From Niallia taxi (GTDB lineage: Bacteria > Bacillota > Bacilli > Bacillales > Cytobacillaceae), in contig NZ_RZTZ01000001.1 in the NCBI RefSeq assembly GCF_004005475.1, positions 868,001-932,000 of the forward strand: a stretch of DNA of 64,000 bases, read 5' to 3'. The notes beneath the pieces are model-generated. The model was given only the letters and a program-made list of their open reading frames with translations. It was not told where the DNA came from and ran no database searches. The stretch's first letter is position 1. Every line of letters begins with the position of its first letter. Of the stretch, positions 8,297 to 16,738 are shown piece by piece. Position numbers and translations under genes: made by a program.

Positions 8297-8389
8297 TTAG
8301 TATACCCAGCTTGCTCCGATGATGATAAGCAAAATGAAAAGCACCACTAATAACGCAAATCCTCCGCCGTATGCACCTGTACCTGACAT
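8297..8389 (-). CDS. YjcZ family sporulation protein
   Basis: A 30-residue peptide with the hallmark YGGGFALLVVLFILLIII core, a single membrane helix preceded by a glycine-rich turn. Such YjcZ/YtzJ-type miniproteins are abundant in spore-forming Bacillaceae and are usually linked with sporulation. Their role is not known. The Shine-Dalgarno AGGAGGAGTCTTC precedes the start. A paralogue lies 47 bases upstream at 8437-8520 on the same strand, so the two probably share a transcript. Confidence 0.85.
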   Translation of the reverse strand: MSGTGAYGGGFALLVVLFILLIIIGASWVY

Positions 8390-8436
8390 GAAGACTCCTC
8401 CTTTCTAAGTTCAATTCATGCTGTTTAACTTAGCTC

Positions 8437-8520
8437 TTATAGCCAAGCAGCGCCAACAATAATTAAAAGAATGAAAAGTACTACGATTAACGCAAATCCT
8501 CCGCCATATGCATGACCCAT
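8437..8520 (-). CDS. YjcZ family sporulation protein, second copy
   Basis: A 27-residue peptide, MGHAYGGGFALIVV..., ending in GAAWL. It has the same glycine triplet and membrane helix as the downstream copy, and the nucleotide sequence over the shared core is nearly identical, so this is a local duplication. The start has GGAGGTGTTACT. As the promoter-proximal member it probably leads the two-gene transcript. Confidence 0.83.
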   Translation of the reverse strand: MGHAYGGGFALIVVLFILLIIVGAAWL

Positions 8521-8804
8521 AGTAACACCTCCTTCTAAAGCTGCTACCATATTATTTGGTTAACTGTTAAGACTGCACGACTTGCTCGCTAACAAAAGTC
8601 AGTTTCATGCAGTGAAACATTCACTGCCCCCTTATCCTGACTCCTGCACAACCTAGCACGAATAAGCCTTAGGCAAATTCTTAAGCTGTTTTTCAAGCTC
8701 AATGTATCATATGTCTAGGACCAAAAAACGGAACAGAATATTTACCCAATTTTTTTTATTAACTGTAAATCTAATGAGCATTATGCTTTATAAAAAGCGG
8801 ATTT
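8521..8804 (+). other. Gap between yjcZ genes and the prsA promoter
   Basis: About 280 bases without a coding frame. It contains the divergent promoters of the YjcZ pair (minus) and, at its right end, prsA (plus). I see no structured RNA or repeat. Confidence 0.5.
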
Positions 8805-8832
8805 TTGTTCTTTTCAAAATTTATGATATAGT
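8805..8832 (+). promoter_or_regulatory. Sigma-A-type promoter of prsA
   Basis: TTGTTC (8805-8810) and TATAGT (8827-8832) are 16 bases apart. The predicted start is about 40 bases before the prsA initiation codon. Confidence 0.5.
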
Positions 8833-8876
8833 AATCATTGGATGTTACAGACTAAACTAACTTAGGAGTGTTTAAC

Positions 8877-9770
8877 TTGAAAAAATGGCTACTATCCATC
8901 TCTCTAGCTGCTGGTGTCCTTGCACTTGGTGCATGTAGCAATGATAGCTCTGATGCAGTTGTGAAATCAGATGCAGGTAATATCACTAAGGATGAACTTT
9001 ATGATGCAATGAAGGAAAAGTATGGTGCTACTGTACTGCAATCCCTTCTATATGAAAAGGTACTCGAAGATAAATATAAAGTTTCAGACGATGAGTTAAA
9101 TGAGCGGGTCGATAGCATTAAAGCACAGCTGGGAGACAATTTTGAATTGGCACTCCAACAATACGGCTATAAGGATGAAGATGAGCTGCGTTCTATGATA
9201 AAAACAGGAATGCTTCAAGAAAAAGCCGCAGTTAAAGAAGTGAAGGTAACGGATGATGAAATTAAAGCATATTACGATGATTATAAACCAGAAATAGAAG
9301 CGCGCCATATTCTTGTTGCAGATAAAAAAACAGCTGAAGAAGTGAAGAAAAAGCTGGATGATGGCGAGAAATTTGAAGATTTAGCGAAGAAATATTCAAC
9401 AGATACAGCAACTAAAGATAAAGGCGGAGATTTAGGCTGGTTCGGAGCAGGTACGATGGTTGCTGAATTTGAAGATGCTGCTTATAAGCTGAAGGTAGAC
9501 CAAATAAGTGATCCTGTTAAGACAGAAAATGGCTACCACATTATTCAAGTCACAGACAAAAAGGAAAAAGGGAAATACGAAGATGTTAAGGATGATATGG
9601 AATATGAATTGAAAGTGTCCAAGCTAACATCTGATATCATTAACAGTGCGATGGCTAAAGAATTAGAAGATGCTGATGTTAAGGTTGAAGATAAAGATTT
9701 GAAATCCGTTCTTGATTCGACATCTGCTGATTCTACAAGCGGGTCAACAGGTACATCTACAAGCAAGTAA
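8877..9770 (+). CDS. prsA: Foldase lipoprotein PrsA
   Basis: An extracytoplasmic peptidyl-prolyl isomerase and chaperone that folds exported proteins at the outer face of the membrane. The signal peptide ends in lipobox LGAC with the lipidated cysteine at residue 20. A parvulin domain at about residues 135-230 contains [31 protein letters not shown] and NGYHIIQV. The acidic/serine-rich tail is typical. I choose TTG 8877, 8 bases after GGAG. An in-frame GTG at 8868 overlaps the ribosome site. In B. subtilis ScoC affects prsA-dependent secretion, which fits the neighbourhood. Confidence 0.95.
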   Translation: MKKWLLSISLAAGVLALGACSNDSSDAVVKSDAGNITKDELYDAMKEKYGATVLQSLLYEKVLEDKYKVSDDELNERVDSIKAQLGDNFELALQQYGYKDEDELRSMIKTGMLQEKAAVKEVKVTDDEIKAYYDDYKPEIEARHILVADKKTAEEVKKKLDDGEKFEDLAKKYSTDTATKDKGGDLGWFGAGTMVAEFEDAAYKLKVDQISDPVKTENGYHIIQVTDKKEKGKYEDVKDDMEYELKVSKLTSDIINSAMAKELEDADVKVEDKDLKSVLDSTSADSTSGSTGTSTSK

Positions 9771-9773
9771 CAT

Positions 9774-9811
9774 AAAAAGGGAAACTAGAGATAATCTCTA
9801 GCTTCCCTTTT
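9774..9811. terminator. Bidirectional terminator, prsA/yhaL
   Basis: AAAAAGGGAA-CTAGAGAT pairs with ATCTCTAG-TTCCCTTTT with A and T runs on the two flanks. It separates convergent prsA and yhaL. Confidence 0.85.
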
Positions 9812-10010
9812 AATTTTCATACACTCTTTCTTTATCACTGCCTATTTTCTTATGCTTTTCCTCCTCCATCCTTCTTATATAAACTTCGCCTTCTCTTTCG
9901 ATAATCTCCTGCTCTTGCTGCCTGTCCTCTTTTCCAGACTTAACAGCCATAAATGCACTTACAACAATGCCCCCCAATACAAACAGCACCCACATTGGTA
10001 TCTCAAACAT
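9810..10010 (-). CDS. yhaL: Sporulation protein YhaL
   Basis: A 66-residue protein with one N-terminal membrane helix (WVLFVLGGIVVSAFMAV) and a charged glutamate/lysine/arginine-rich tail. This matches B. subtilis YhaL in size, topology and position between prsA and yhaM. In B. subtilis yhaL mutants are reported with a sporulation defect. The molecular role is unknown. The start follows GGGAGCTAACACT. Confidence 0.8.
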   Translation of the reverse strand: MFEIPMWVLFVLGGIVVSAFMAVKSGKEDRQQEQEIIEREGEVYIRRMEEEKHKKIGSDKERVYEN

Positions 10011-10106
10011 AGTGTTAGCTCCCTTCTTGCGAATTGTTTTCTCTTAATTACTACATCATATGCTAGAAAAGAAAGGATATTCATCTTTTATAGCAAGACA
10101 TATAAA

Positions 10107-10451
10107 CGAGGCTGGGACAAAAAAAGATAACCTTTCTAAACACGAATAATAAAATTACATCCATATTTAAATAATGAAGCTTGTGACAAAATAGAATATG
10201 GAGTTAAAATTAGTTCGTTTCATTGCGCTACACCCACTCGCTTTCCGCGGGGAGGAAGCTGAGCTCGTCTTCGCCTGCGGGGTCACAGCCTTTCCTCTAT
10301 TTCCCGCAGGAGTCGAGTGGCCTCCGCTCCATTCCACTAAAATTTCTAATTATTGTATTTTTAAAAAAACAAAAAAACCGAACTACCCAATCGAAATTAG
10401 AATGGATAGTTCGGTTTTTATACTGATTCATATACTTATGTCCCAGCCTCG
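10107..10451 (-). repeat. Palindromic dispersed element, copy 1 (full length)
   Basis: A 345-base element with inverted ends CGAGGCTGGGACA / TGTCCCAGCCTCG. On the minus strand it begins 12 bases after the yhaM stop. First comes a hairpin (10371-10420, CCGAACTA/TAGTTCGG) followed by T residues, then a GC-rich core (about 10225-10330) with CTTTCCGCGGGG and CCTGCGGGG and nested inverted repeats such as CCACTCG/CGAGTGG, then an AT-rich arm. Copies 2, 3 and 4 are at 45428, 32734 and 23701. No protein is encoded, and the element depends on no visible transposase. The hairpin probably terminates yhaM. Confidence 0.85.
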
Positions 10452-10463
10452 TTGTGTAATCTA

Positions 10464-11411
10464 TTATTTATGGAAGGAAGGCTTGTAAAAGGATCTGTTT
10501 TCCAACGGGAAAATTCTTTCGGAGAACTCACCTGGTTTTACCCTTTCTAGTGCTCTGTCTAGCATATTCATCTTCGCATCCAAATTATCAATATAGTGAA
10601 GAATTTCTGCTTCTTTAATAAGAGGTGCTTTTGGGCTGCCCCATTCTGCTTTTCCATGATGAGATAGCACTAAATGCTGAAGGATCATTACTTCCTCTCC
10701 TTTGATGCCAAGCTCATCTGCTGCTTTTCCTATTTCATTTACCATAATTGTAATATGCCCCAATAGATTTCCCTCTACAGTATACGTGGTTGAAATTGGT
10801 CCTGACAGCTCTTGTACTTTCCCTAGGTCATGAAGGATAATGCCGCCGTACAGCAGGTCTGTATCAAGACTCGGATAAAGCCCTGCAATCGCTTTGGCTA
10901 AATCAAGCATGCTGACAACATGGTAGGCCAAGCCTGAGACGAACTCATGATGGTTCTTCGTTGCCGCCGGGTACTCAAAAAACGCTTTCTGATGCTTTTT
11001 AACAAGATGTCTTGTTATGCGCTGTATGTTAGGGTTTTTCATATCAAAAATATATTGGTTAATTTTTGCTTGCATTTCTTCACTTTCAAGTGGCGCTGTT
11101 TCAATAAAATCTGACAGTCGCACACTCTCCTCTTGGGAAACAAGCTTTATTTGACGGATTCTAAGCTGCATTCTGCCTCTGTAGTTTTGGATATCCCCAT
11201 TTATTTTTACAATTGTTTCAGGCTGATATATTTGCTCATCTGCATCTGTAGCATCCCATAGCTTTGCTTCTATTTCTCCACTTTTATCTTGGAAAATCAA
11301 TGTTAAGAAAGGCTTGCCATTGCTGGCCATCGCCCTTGCTGAACTTTTTATCAGTAAGTGGGAATCAAACTGATCTCCAACGTCATAGTGTAGGACTCCT
11401 TTTTTATCCAA
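10464..11411 (-). CDS. yhaM: 3'-5' exoribonuclease YhaM
   Basis: A 315-residue protein with an N-terminal OB-fold (about residues 15-90, [20 protein letters not shown]) and an HD phosphohydrolase domain (about 150-300) with the metal-binding HD in [16 protein letters not shown] and the second set [13 protein letters not shown]. YhaM degrades RNA and single-stranded DNA from the 3' end in a manganese-dependent way in the cytoplasm. It matches B. subtilis YhaM almost end to end. It sits downstream of yhaN/yhaO with its own start region. The repeat at 10107 begins just past its stop codon and supplies the terminator. Confidence 0.95.
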   Translation of the reverse strand: MDKKGVLHYDVGDQFDSHLLIKSSARAMASNGKPFLTLIFQDKSGEIEAKLWDATDADEQIYQPETIVKINGDIQNYRGRMQLRIRQIKLVSQEESVRLSDFIETAPLESEEMQAKINQYIFDMKNPNIQRITRHLVKKHQKAFFEYPAATKNHHEFVSGLAYHVVSMLDLAKAIAGLYPSLDTDLLYGGIILHDLGKVQELSGPISTTYTVEGNLLGHITIMVNEIGKAADELGIKGEEVMILQHLVLSHHGKAEWGSPKAPLIKEAEILHYIDNLDAKMNMLDRALERVKPGEFSERIFPLENRSFYKPSFHK

Positions 11412-11469
11412 GGTACTTTCGCTCCTTTTTCATCTATCTTTATTCGTTCCTAGTATAACATTATTACTT

Positions 11470-14466
11470 CTACCGGTCTCTCTCTAAAGAGGGCTGCATA
11501 AGAGAATGAATTTGCCCTTTAGGAAAATGTTCTAGTAAATGGCTGTGGCACGTAAAGAAAAGCAACTGATTATCCCTGCATGTTTTCAAGAGCTCAAGCA
11601 CCTTCTTTGTCCTTTTGCTGTCAAAGTTAACAAAGCTATCATCAATAATAATTGGCAACGGATATTTCTGATAAAATGTTTGAGTAAGTGCGAGCCTGAT
11701 TGCCACATAAAGCTGCTCAGCTGTCCCTCTGCTTAGTTCCTTCGCTTCGAAAAAGGTATTGTTCGCACTTTCCAGTAAAAATCCAATTCCTTCTTCCTTC
11801 GGCAATATCCTAACATATTGACCATCTGTTAAAATAGCAAAATACTCCTCTGCCTTTTGCAGCATGACAGGCAGCTGTTTATCTTTATAGGCATTGACCG
11901 TTTTTGTCAGGAAATGCTTTGCGGCAGCATATTTCCCCCATTCCTTGACTTCCTCCTGAAACTCATCCTTCAATTGTTTAAATAAATGCAATTTCTCTGT
12001 ATACGTTCCACCGCTTTCCAGTTCGGAAATTGTAACTCCAGTTGTGGCGCTATCTTTCATAATCTGCTTGATTCTGTCATTTTTTTGTGCAAGCTTTTCT
12101 GTTAAGCGCGACTTTTCTGCTTCTGGATTTTCCAAACTGCATAGCACGTCTATCTCTTCTTGTGAAAAACGAAAATGAGCTAATTTTTCCTGTAATGCGA
12201 AAAGCTTTGCATCCAAGCTGAGTTTTTCTGTATAAAGCTCGCCCTTTTTACGGTATTCCTCTTCTGTTTCTACTTCAGCAAGCGCAAGCAATTCAGCAGC
12301 CTCTGACGAAAAGATAGAGAGCTCTCCTTCTAAACCGTTTAACTCCTGGATATATTCCTCTATTGCCCTTTGATTCTCCTGCCAGTAGATTTTCTTTTCC
12401 TTCTCGTCTCTGACACTATTTACCAGCTGAATGGACATAAAGGTGAGTGATTCTGCTCCAGCAGAAAAAAACTGCTCATAATAGCTGGATATTCTCGCAG
12501 CTATTTGTTCTGATTCTTTCTCTATTTCTGAAATATCCTCTAAAATTGCCCATTTATCCTTTAGCTTCATTTTCCATTCATCCAAAAGCAAATAGGCATC
12601 ATAAATAAAATCACGTGCAAGCTGCTCTGGGATTTTCAAAGCAATGCTAAGCTCCTTAAGAACTTGCTGGTGCTCTCTGTATTGATGCTCCCATGACTCA
12701 AATCCATGGAGAATTCTATCATATTCCCGTGTTTGCTGCTCCAGCTTCACTAGATTCAAGCTATAATTTTCTCTTGCTTGATTATCCCTTTCAAGTGCCT
12801 CTTTAAGCGCAAATACGTCAGACACTTCGCTCGTGCCTGTTCCCTCATTAGTGGCTGCATTTTCTCGCTTCAGCCTTTTTGCCTTGCCTTGGAGATTTGA
12901 TCGTTCCTTTTGGGCAGATTTTATCCTTGTCATGTAATAAATGATAGCTGCAACGCCACCTATCACAGCTGCAAGCACTAAATACGTCAGTTTTTCAGCC
13001 GCTCCTGCTAGTCCAATGACAATCAGCATAATCAAAATGAATAGGAACTGCATATTTGCAGCAAAATGGCTTTTTCGATTTGCTTCCAGCTGATTTTGGA
13101 CATTATCCAAGTCCCGTGCAAGCATAGCGACCTTTTCTTTATGCCAGCTGATATTTTCTGCTGCTTTAAGCTGTCTTTCTAATTCCTTCCTGTTTTCATC
13201 AGAAAGCAGCCTCGCTTCCATTTCAGCTGTCGAATGTTCAAGCGCTTCAAGCTGTAGCTGCTCTTCCTTAAGCCTTGAATCAAGCTCCAATCGTGAAGAC
13301 TTAAGGCTTTTCTGCTTTGCATCTGCATTAGCACATTGCTCTTTCATGAAAATGCTTGTATTAATTTCAGAAATATCATCTGTTGTTAATGGAATATGCA
13401 ATTTTTCTTGAAGAACTTTGATATCCTTTTCAAGCATGGAAAGCTGACTTATCAGCTGATTTTTTCGCTTTTGCAGCTCTTCATAAACAGGCATTTTACC
13501 GCTTGCTTCTTCTATTTCTCCAGCAGCCTTCAGCAGCTTTTCATTTGGCTGAAGCTGTGTCTGCTTCTCTGTTAACACCTTCATTTTGTTTTGCACATGC
13601 TGAATTTGACTTTGCACTGTCAGCATTCTGTCCTTAATACGTTCCCATCTTTCTAACCCAGCATTCGGAAAGGCAAGATTCTCATAATTCTTCCTATTGC
13701 CTTCCGTTACTTCTATTTCTAACGCGATTGGAGCAGCCTGCACCCATTTTTCGAGCTTTGTGATGTTCGATGCAAGACTAGCTGTATCTGCTTCTGCTGC
13801 TTCCAATTCTTCAGCAAGCTGGTCTCTTCTCTCCAACAGCTCCCGATATTGACCATTTGTTCTCTCAGCACTTTTCAGCTGCTGATGGGCATCCTTTAAA
13901 TCTAGCAACAGCTCATTCAGAACTGGCTTCTTGCCATTAGGTCTAAAGCGTGAATCCAGCTCCTTCTGCAGTTCATTGTCTGCTTTTGAAATGCTGTCTG
14001 ATCCAATCACACCTGTCGAAAATAAGAATCTGCCAATTTCCTCACTTTTTAAACCATGGATGTTTTGCAAGCCATCAAGATTAAAGGAAAAGATAGATTG
14101 ATAAAGTCCTTTATCAACACCTTGCAGCAATTCTCCAAGCAATTGCTCTTGTCCTTTTTGACCATTCTCCAATACGACTGTAACATCACCAGCTGCTTTC
14201 CCTTTAACACGCTCAATTGTTGCCAGCCCATGCTCCGGAAACCATACTGTTAGCTTCCCGCCATATTTATGCTGCAGTTTCGGTTCATATCTTAGCTCTG
14301 TTTGAACCTTTGTAGGAAATCCGAACAGAATGCTGTGGATGAAGCTCATAATTGTTGACTTGCCTGCTTCATTTTCTCCAAAAAAAACTTGGATATCTGC
14401 ATCTAAATCAATGGTAGTATTCTCCAGCTTCCCATATCCATAAATTGTAATTGTTTTAATTCGCAC
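11470..14466 (-). CDS. yhaN: SbcC/Rad50-type ATPase YhaN
   Basis: A 998-residue P-loop protein with Walker A GENEAGKS at residues 30-37, a very long coiled coil, and the C-terminal signature SRGTAEQLYVAIRLAL and Walker B PIIIDDSFVNFD. With YhaO it forms an SbcCD-like nuclease-ATPase pair implicated in DNA repair. An oddity is a hydrophobic hairpin (FLFILIMLIVIGLAGA and TYLVLAAVIGGVAAIIYYM, about residues 475-515) in the middle of the coiled coil, which would tether the complex to the membrane. It is separated by 14 bases from yhaO upstream and belongs to the same operon. Confidence 0.9.
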   Translation of the reverse strand: MRIKTITIYGYGKLENTTIDLDADIQVFFGENEAGKSTIMSFIHSILFGFPTKVQTELRYEPKLQHKYGGKLTVWFPEHGLATIERVKGKAAGDVTVVLENGQKGQEQLLGELLQGVDKGLYQSIFSFNLDGLQNIHGLKSEEIGRFLFSTGVIGSDSISKADNELQKELDSRFRPNGKKPVLNELLLDLKDAHQQLKSAERTNGQYRELLERRDQLAEELEAAEADTASLASNITKLEKWVQAAPIALEIEVTEGNRKNYENLAFPNAGLERWERIKDRMLTVQSQIQHVQNKMKVLTEKQTQLQPNEKLLKAAGEIEEASGKMPVYEELQKRKNQLISQLSMLEKDIKVLQEKLHIPLTTDDISEINTSIFMKEQCANADAKQKSLKSSRLELDSRLKEEQLQLEALEHSTAEMEARLLSDENRKELERQLKAAENISWHKEKVAMLARDLDNVQNQLEANRKSHFAANMQFLFILIMLIVIGLAGAAEKLTYLVLAAVIGGVAAIIYYMTRIKSAQKERSNLQGKAKRLKRENAATNEGTGTSEVSDVFALKEALERDNQARENYSLNLVKLEQQTREYDRILHGFESWEHQYREHQQVLKELSIALKIPEQLARDFIYDAYLLLDEWKMKLKDKWAILEDISEIEKESEQIAARISSYYEQFFSAGAESLTFMSIQLVNSVRDEKEKKIYWQENQRAIEEYIQELNGLEGELSIFSSEAAELLALAEVETEEEYRKKGELYTEKLSLDAKLFALQEKLAHFRFSQEEIDVLCSLENPEAEKSRLTEKLAQKNDRIKQIMKDSATTGVTISELESGGTYTEKLHLFKQLKDEFQEEVKEWGKYAAAKHFLTKTVNAYKDKQLPVMLQKAEEYFAILTDGQYVRILPKEEGIGFLLESANNTFFEAKELSRGTAEQLYVAIRLALTQTFYQKYPLPIIIDDSFVNFDSKRTKKVLELLKTCRDNQLLFFTCHSHLLEHFPKGQIHSLMQPSLERDR

Positions 14467-14480
14467 TATTTTTTCACTCC

Positions 14481-15689
14481 CTAAGAGACACCATTCAGCA
14501 TGGTGAGCAGCAGCCGTTCTGCTTCTTCTGCCAGCTCCTCTTTCTCTCGTTCAGTTAAGTCCGAAAGATAGCGGTAAACACCTGGATGACGATAAATTGG
14601 TGCCACAGCCTCATCAATGGAATCAGCTTCTTTCACAGCTTGAAAAAGCTCTGTAAAAAACGCCGATTCTGACTCGAGCTTTGCCTTATTCCAACTGATA
14701 TTTTCTGTTATAGACAGACTCGAAATCCATGCAAAATTTGTTTCATCGATTTCATCCTCCTGAAGGATCTCCAATAATTCTCCTGCTTGAAGACTGCCGA
14801 TACCCTCTGCATTTATAATAGAAATGGCCAAAATAGAAGGCAAGCCCTGATCTCTTTCCTTCTCTTGAGCAATATGGCAAAGCGACAAAAGCTCATCGGC
14901 ATTTTTGGCACCTGCAGCATCTATTTGCACAGATTTCCATAAACATGCTGCTGTTGGAATAAATTCCAGCTCAGCATCCCCGTTGTTCAATTTAACATAA
15001 TAACAGCCCTTCTCTCCTGTTTCCTTTTTATGTCTTCCTTGAATATTTCCTGGATACACAACAGGAGGGTCTGCCTGCAGTACTGCTCGTTTATGTATAT
15101 GGCCCAATGCCCAGTAATTCATCCCTTTTGAAGCTAACTCCTGTAGGTTAAAGGGAGCATACGGACTATGATCACTGTTTCCTTCCATGCTGCCATGTAA
15201 TAGACCTATATGGTAATCTGCAGTGTCTGTTTTTTCGTATGTATTTATTCTTCTATCATATAAATGCCTTGTTTCATAGCTGAAGCCGTATAAATGGATT
15301 TTCGTGTTCCGTTTTTTGTGCTCGAAAACAGTCACATCTGAAGGGAAAATATGAACATTATCAGGAAAGCTTACTTCCAGCCAGCTACCACTTAAATGGT
15401 CATGATTCCCATGGATGATATATACGTCTATCTCCTGAATTTTAAGTCTTTCCATCTCTTTTTTGAAAAGGATTTGTGCCCGCAGACTCCTGTCTTCCCC
15501 ATCATAAATATCTCCTGCGATAAGAACGAAATCGACTTGTCTTGCAATCGCCGTATCAACTATTTTCCTGAAGGAGGCGAAAGTACTTTCGCGGAGCTGT
15601 GCCCGAATAGGAGCAGGCAGATTTTTCAGTCCAAGCATCGGGCTGTCCAAATGAAGGTCTGCGCAGTGTATAAATGTAATCTCTTCCAT
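14481..15689 (-). CDS. yhaO: Metallophosphoesterase / DNA repair nuclease YhaO
   Basis: A 402-residue SbcD/Mre11-like enzyme. The five phosphoesterase motifs are visible: FIHCADLHLDSP near the N-terminus, IAGDIYDGEDRS, YIIHGNHDHLSG, GLLHGSMEG and ALGHIHKRAV (about residues 205-214). It would provide the nuclease of the YhaO-YhaN complex. The start at 15689 follows AGGAGGAAGTTGT. It is the first gene of the pair, and the 3' partner yhaN begins 14 bases after its stop codon. Confidence 0.92.
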   Translation of the reverse strand: MEEITFIHCADLHLDSPMLGLKNLPAPIRAQLRESTFASFRKIVDTAIARQVDFVLIAGDIYDGEDRSLRAQILFKKEMERLKIQEIDVYIIHGNHDHLSGSWLEVSFPDNVHIFPSDVTVFEHKKRNTKIHLYGFSYETRHLYDRRINTYEKTDTADYHIGLLHGSMEGNSDHSPYAPFNLQELASKGMNYWALGHIHKRAVLQADPPVVYPGNIQGRHKKETGEKGCYYVKLNNGDAELEFIPTAACLWKSVQIDAAGAKNADELLSLCHIAQEKERDQGLPSILAISIINAEGIGSLQAGELLEILQEDEIDETNFAWISSLSITENISWNKAKLESESAFFTELFQAVKEADSIDEAVAPIYRHPGVYRYLSDLTEREKEELAEEAERLLLTMLNGVS

Positions 15690-15754
15690 ACAACTTCCTC
15701 CTTTCTTCTATTTTATATTACCATCATTAAAATACGAATGCACGTTCCTATCCA

Positions 15755-16624
15755 CTATAATTCAAGATGCATTCCAATTGGTATACAATGAGAGTCTGGT
15801 CCATGTCCTAACTGTTCTGTTTTTGCAATTGGCGTTCTGTATTTTTTAGTATACTGGAGCAAAAGCTCCTCTACTGAAGGACTGCAAGCATTCTTCTCCA
15901 TATAAGTGAACGTGCCTAACAGAATGCCAGTACATTTTTCAAAAATCCCGAGCTGATCCAGCTGAGCAAAATACGAGGCAATAGCCGCAGGGCCTCCTCC
16001 TAGACTTTCAAGAAAAAGAAGCTTTCCTTCCGGATCAGGCATATATCGAGTGCCTGTTAGCTTCAAAAAGCATCTTGCATTCCCCCCGATCACACATCCG
16101 CTCATACTGTCGCCGCAAATCCATCTATAGGAAAAGGTTACACTGTCATTTGGAGATGCCCAGCTTTCAAGAAACACTTGAGCAAATAAGTCTTTTTGAA
16201 AATCGGCATCCGGTCCTGTAAGATTCATTGCCTGGTAATGAAGATTAGCTACACCAGTTAAAGCAAACAATGCATTATTGAGGACGGACAAATCGCTAAT
16301 GCCTATAAAGGGCTTCGGATTTTCCTTAATAACAGTACTATCTATAAAGGAAAGCACCTCATTGGCAGAGTTACCGCCTGACAGGTCGAAAATAGCTTTA
16401 ATTTCTTTGTCTGCATATAACTTCATTAGCTCTGCTGCTCTCTGTTTGGGTGTACCGCTGAATGGAGTATTTTCCTTTGCATAAAAGGTTTTTGCATAAA
16501 CGGAATAAATTCCAAACTGTTCAAGCTGCTTTTCTAAAAACGAATAGACGCTTGCTTTCGACTCGTCTCTTCCATCAGAGCAAGCAATAAAGGCAACTTT
16601 GTCCCCCTTTTGTAATATACTCAT
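15755..16624 (-). CDS. S66 family peptidase (LD-carboxypeptidase / MccF-like)
   Basis: A 289-residue member of the LdcA/MccF superfamily. An N-terminal Rossmann-like half contains the nucleophile elbow GISDLSVL (serine near residue 118), and the C-terminal half contains LFLESLGG and the histidine in QLGHGPDSHCIPIG. Family members trim murein tetrapeptides or hydrolyse peptide-nucleotide antibiotics such as microcin C. This length and sequence fit the MccF-like side, but the substrate cannot be read from sequence. It lies between yhaO and yhaP, where I do not recall a counterpart in B. subtilis. The start follows AAGAAGGTGTTTT. Confidence 0.8.
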   Translation of the reverse strand: MSILQKGDKVAFIACSDGRDESKASVYSFLEKQLEQFGIYSVYAKTFYAKENTPFSGTPKQRAAELMKLYADKEIKAIFDLSGGNSANEVLSFIDSTVIKENPKPFIGISDLSVLNNALFALTGVANLHYQAMNLTGPDADFQKDLFAQVFLESWASPNDSVTFSYRWICGDSMSGCVIGGNARCFLKLTGTRYMPDPEGKLLFLESLGGGPAAIASYFAQLDQLGIFEKCTGILLGTFTYMEKNACSPSVEELLLQYTKKYRTPIAKTEQLGHGPDSHCIPIGMHLEL

Positions 16625-16700
16625 AAAACACCTTCTTTCATCCTCATAGGTTCATTGTACAAGTATGGACGAGACTAGCAATAATTTTTCTTCAATAATA

Positions 16701-16733
16701 AAAAAGATTCACGAATTGAATCGTGAATCTTTT
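16701..16733. terminator. Terminator after yhaP
   Basis: AAAAAGATTCACGA and TCGTGAATCTTTT form a long stem with a 5-base loop. It lies 6 bases past the yhaP stop (minus strand) and is symmetric enough to work both ways. Confidence 0.85.
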
Positions 16734-16738
16734 AAGCA

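Noticed and set aside
10198-10488. Open frames of 96 and 67 codons inside dispersed element copy 1
   Set aside because: They fall within the GC-rich core of a non-coding repeat, have no ribosome site, and are not kept in copy 2.
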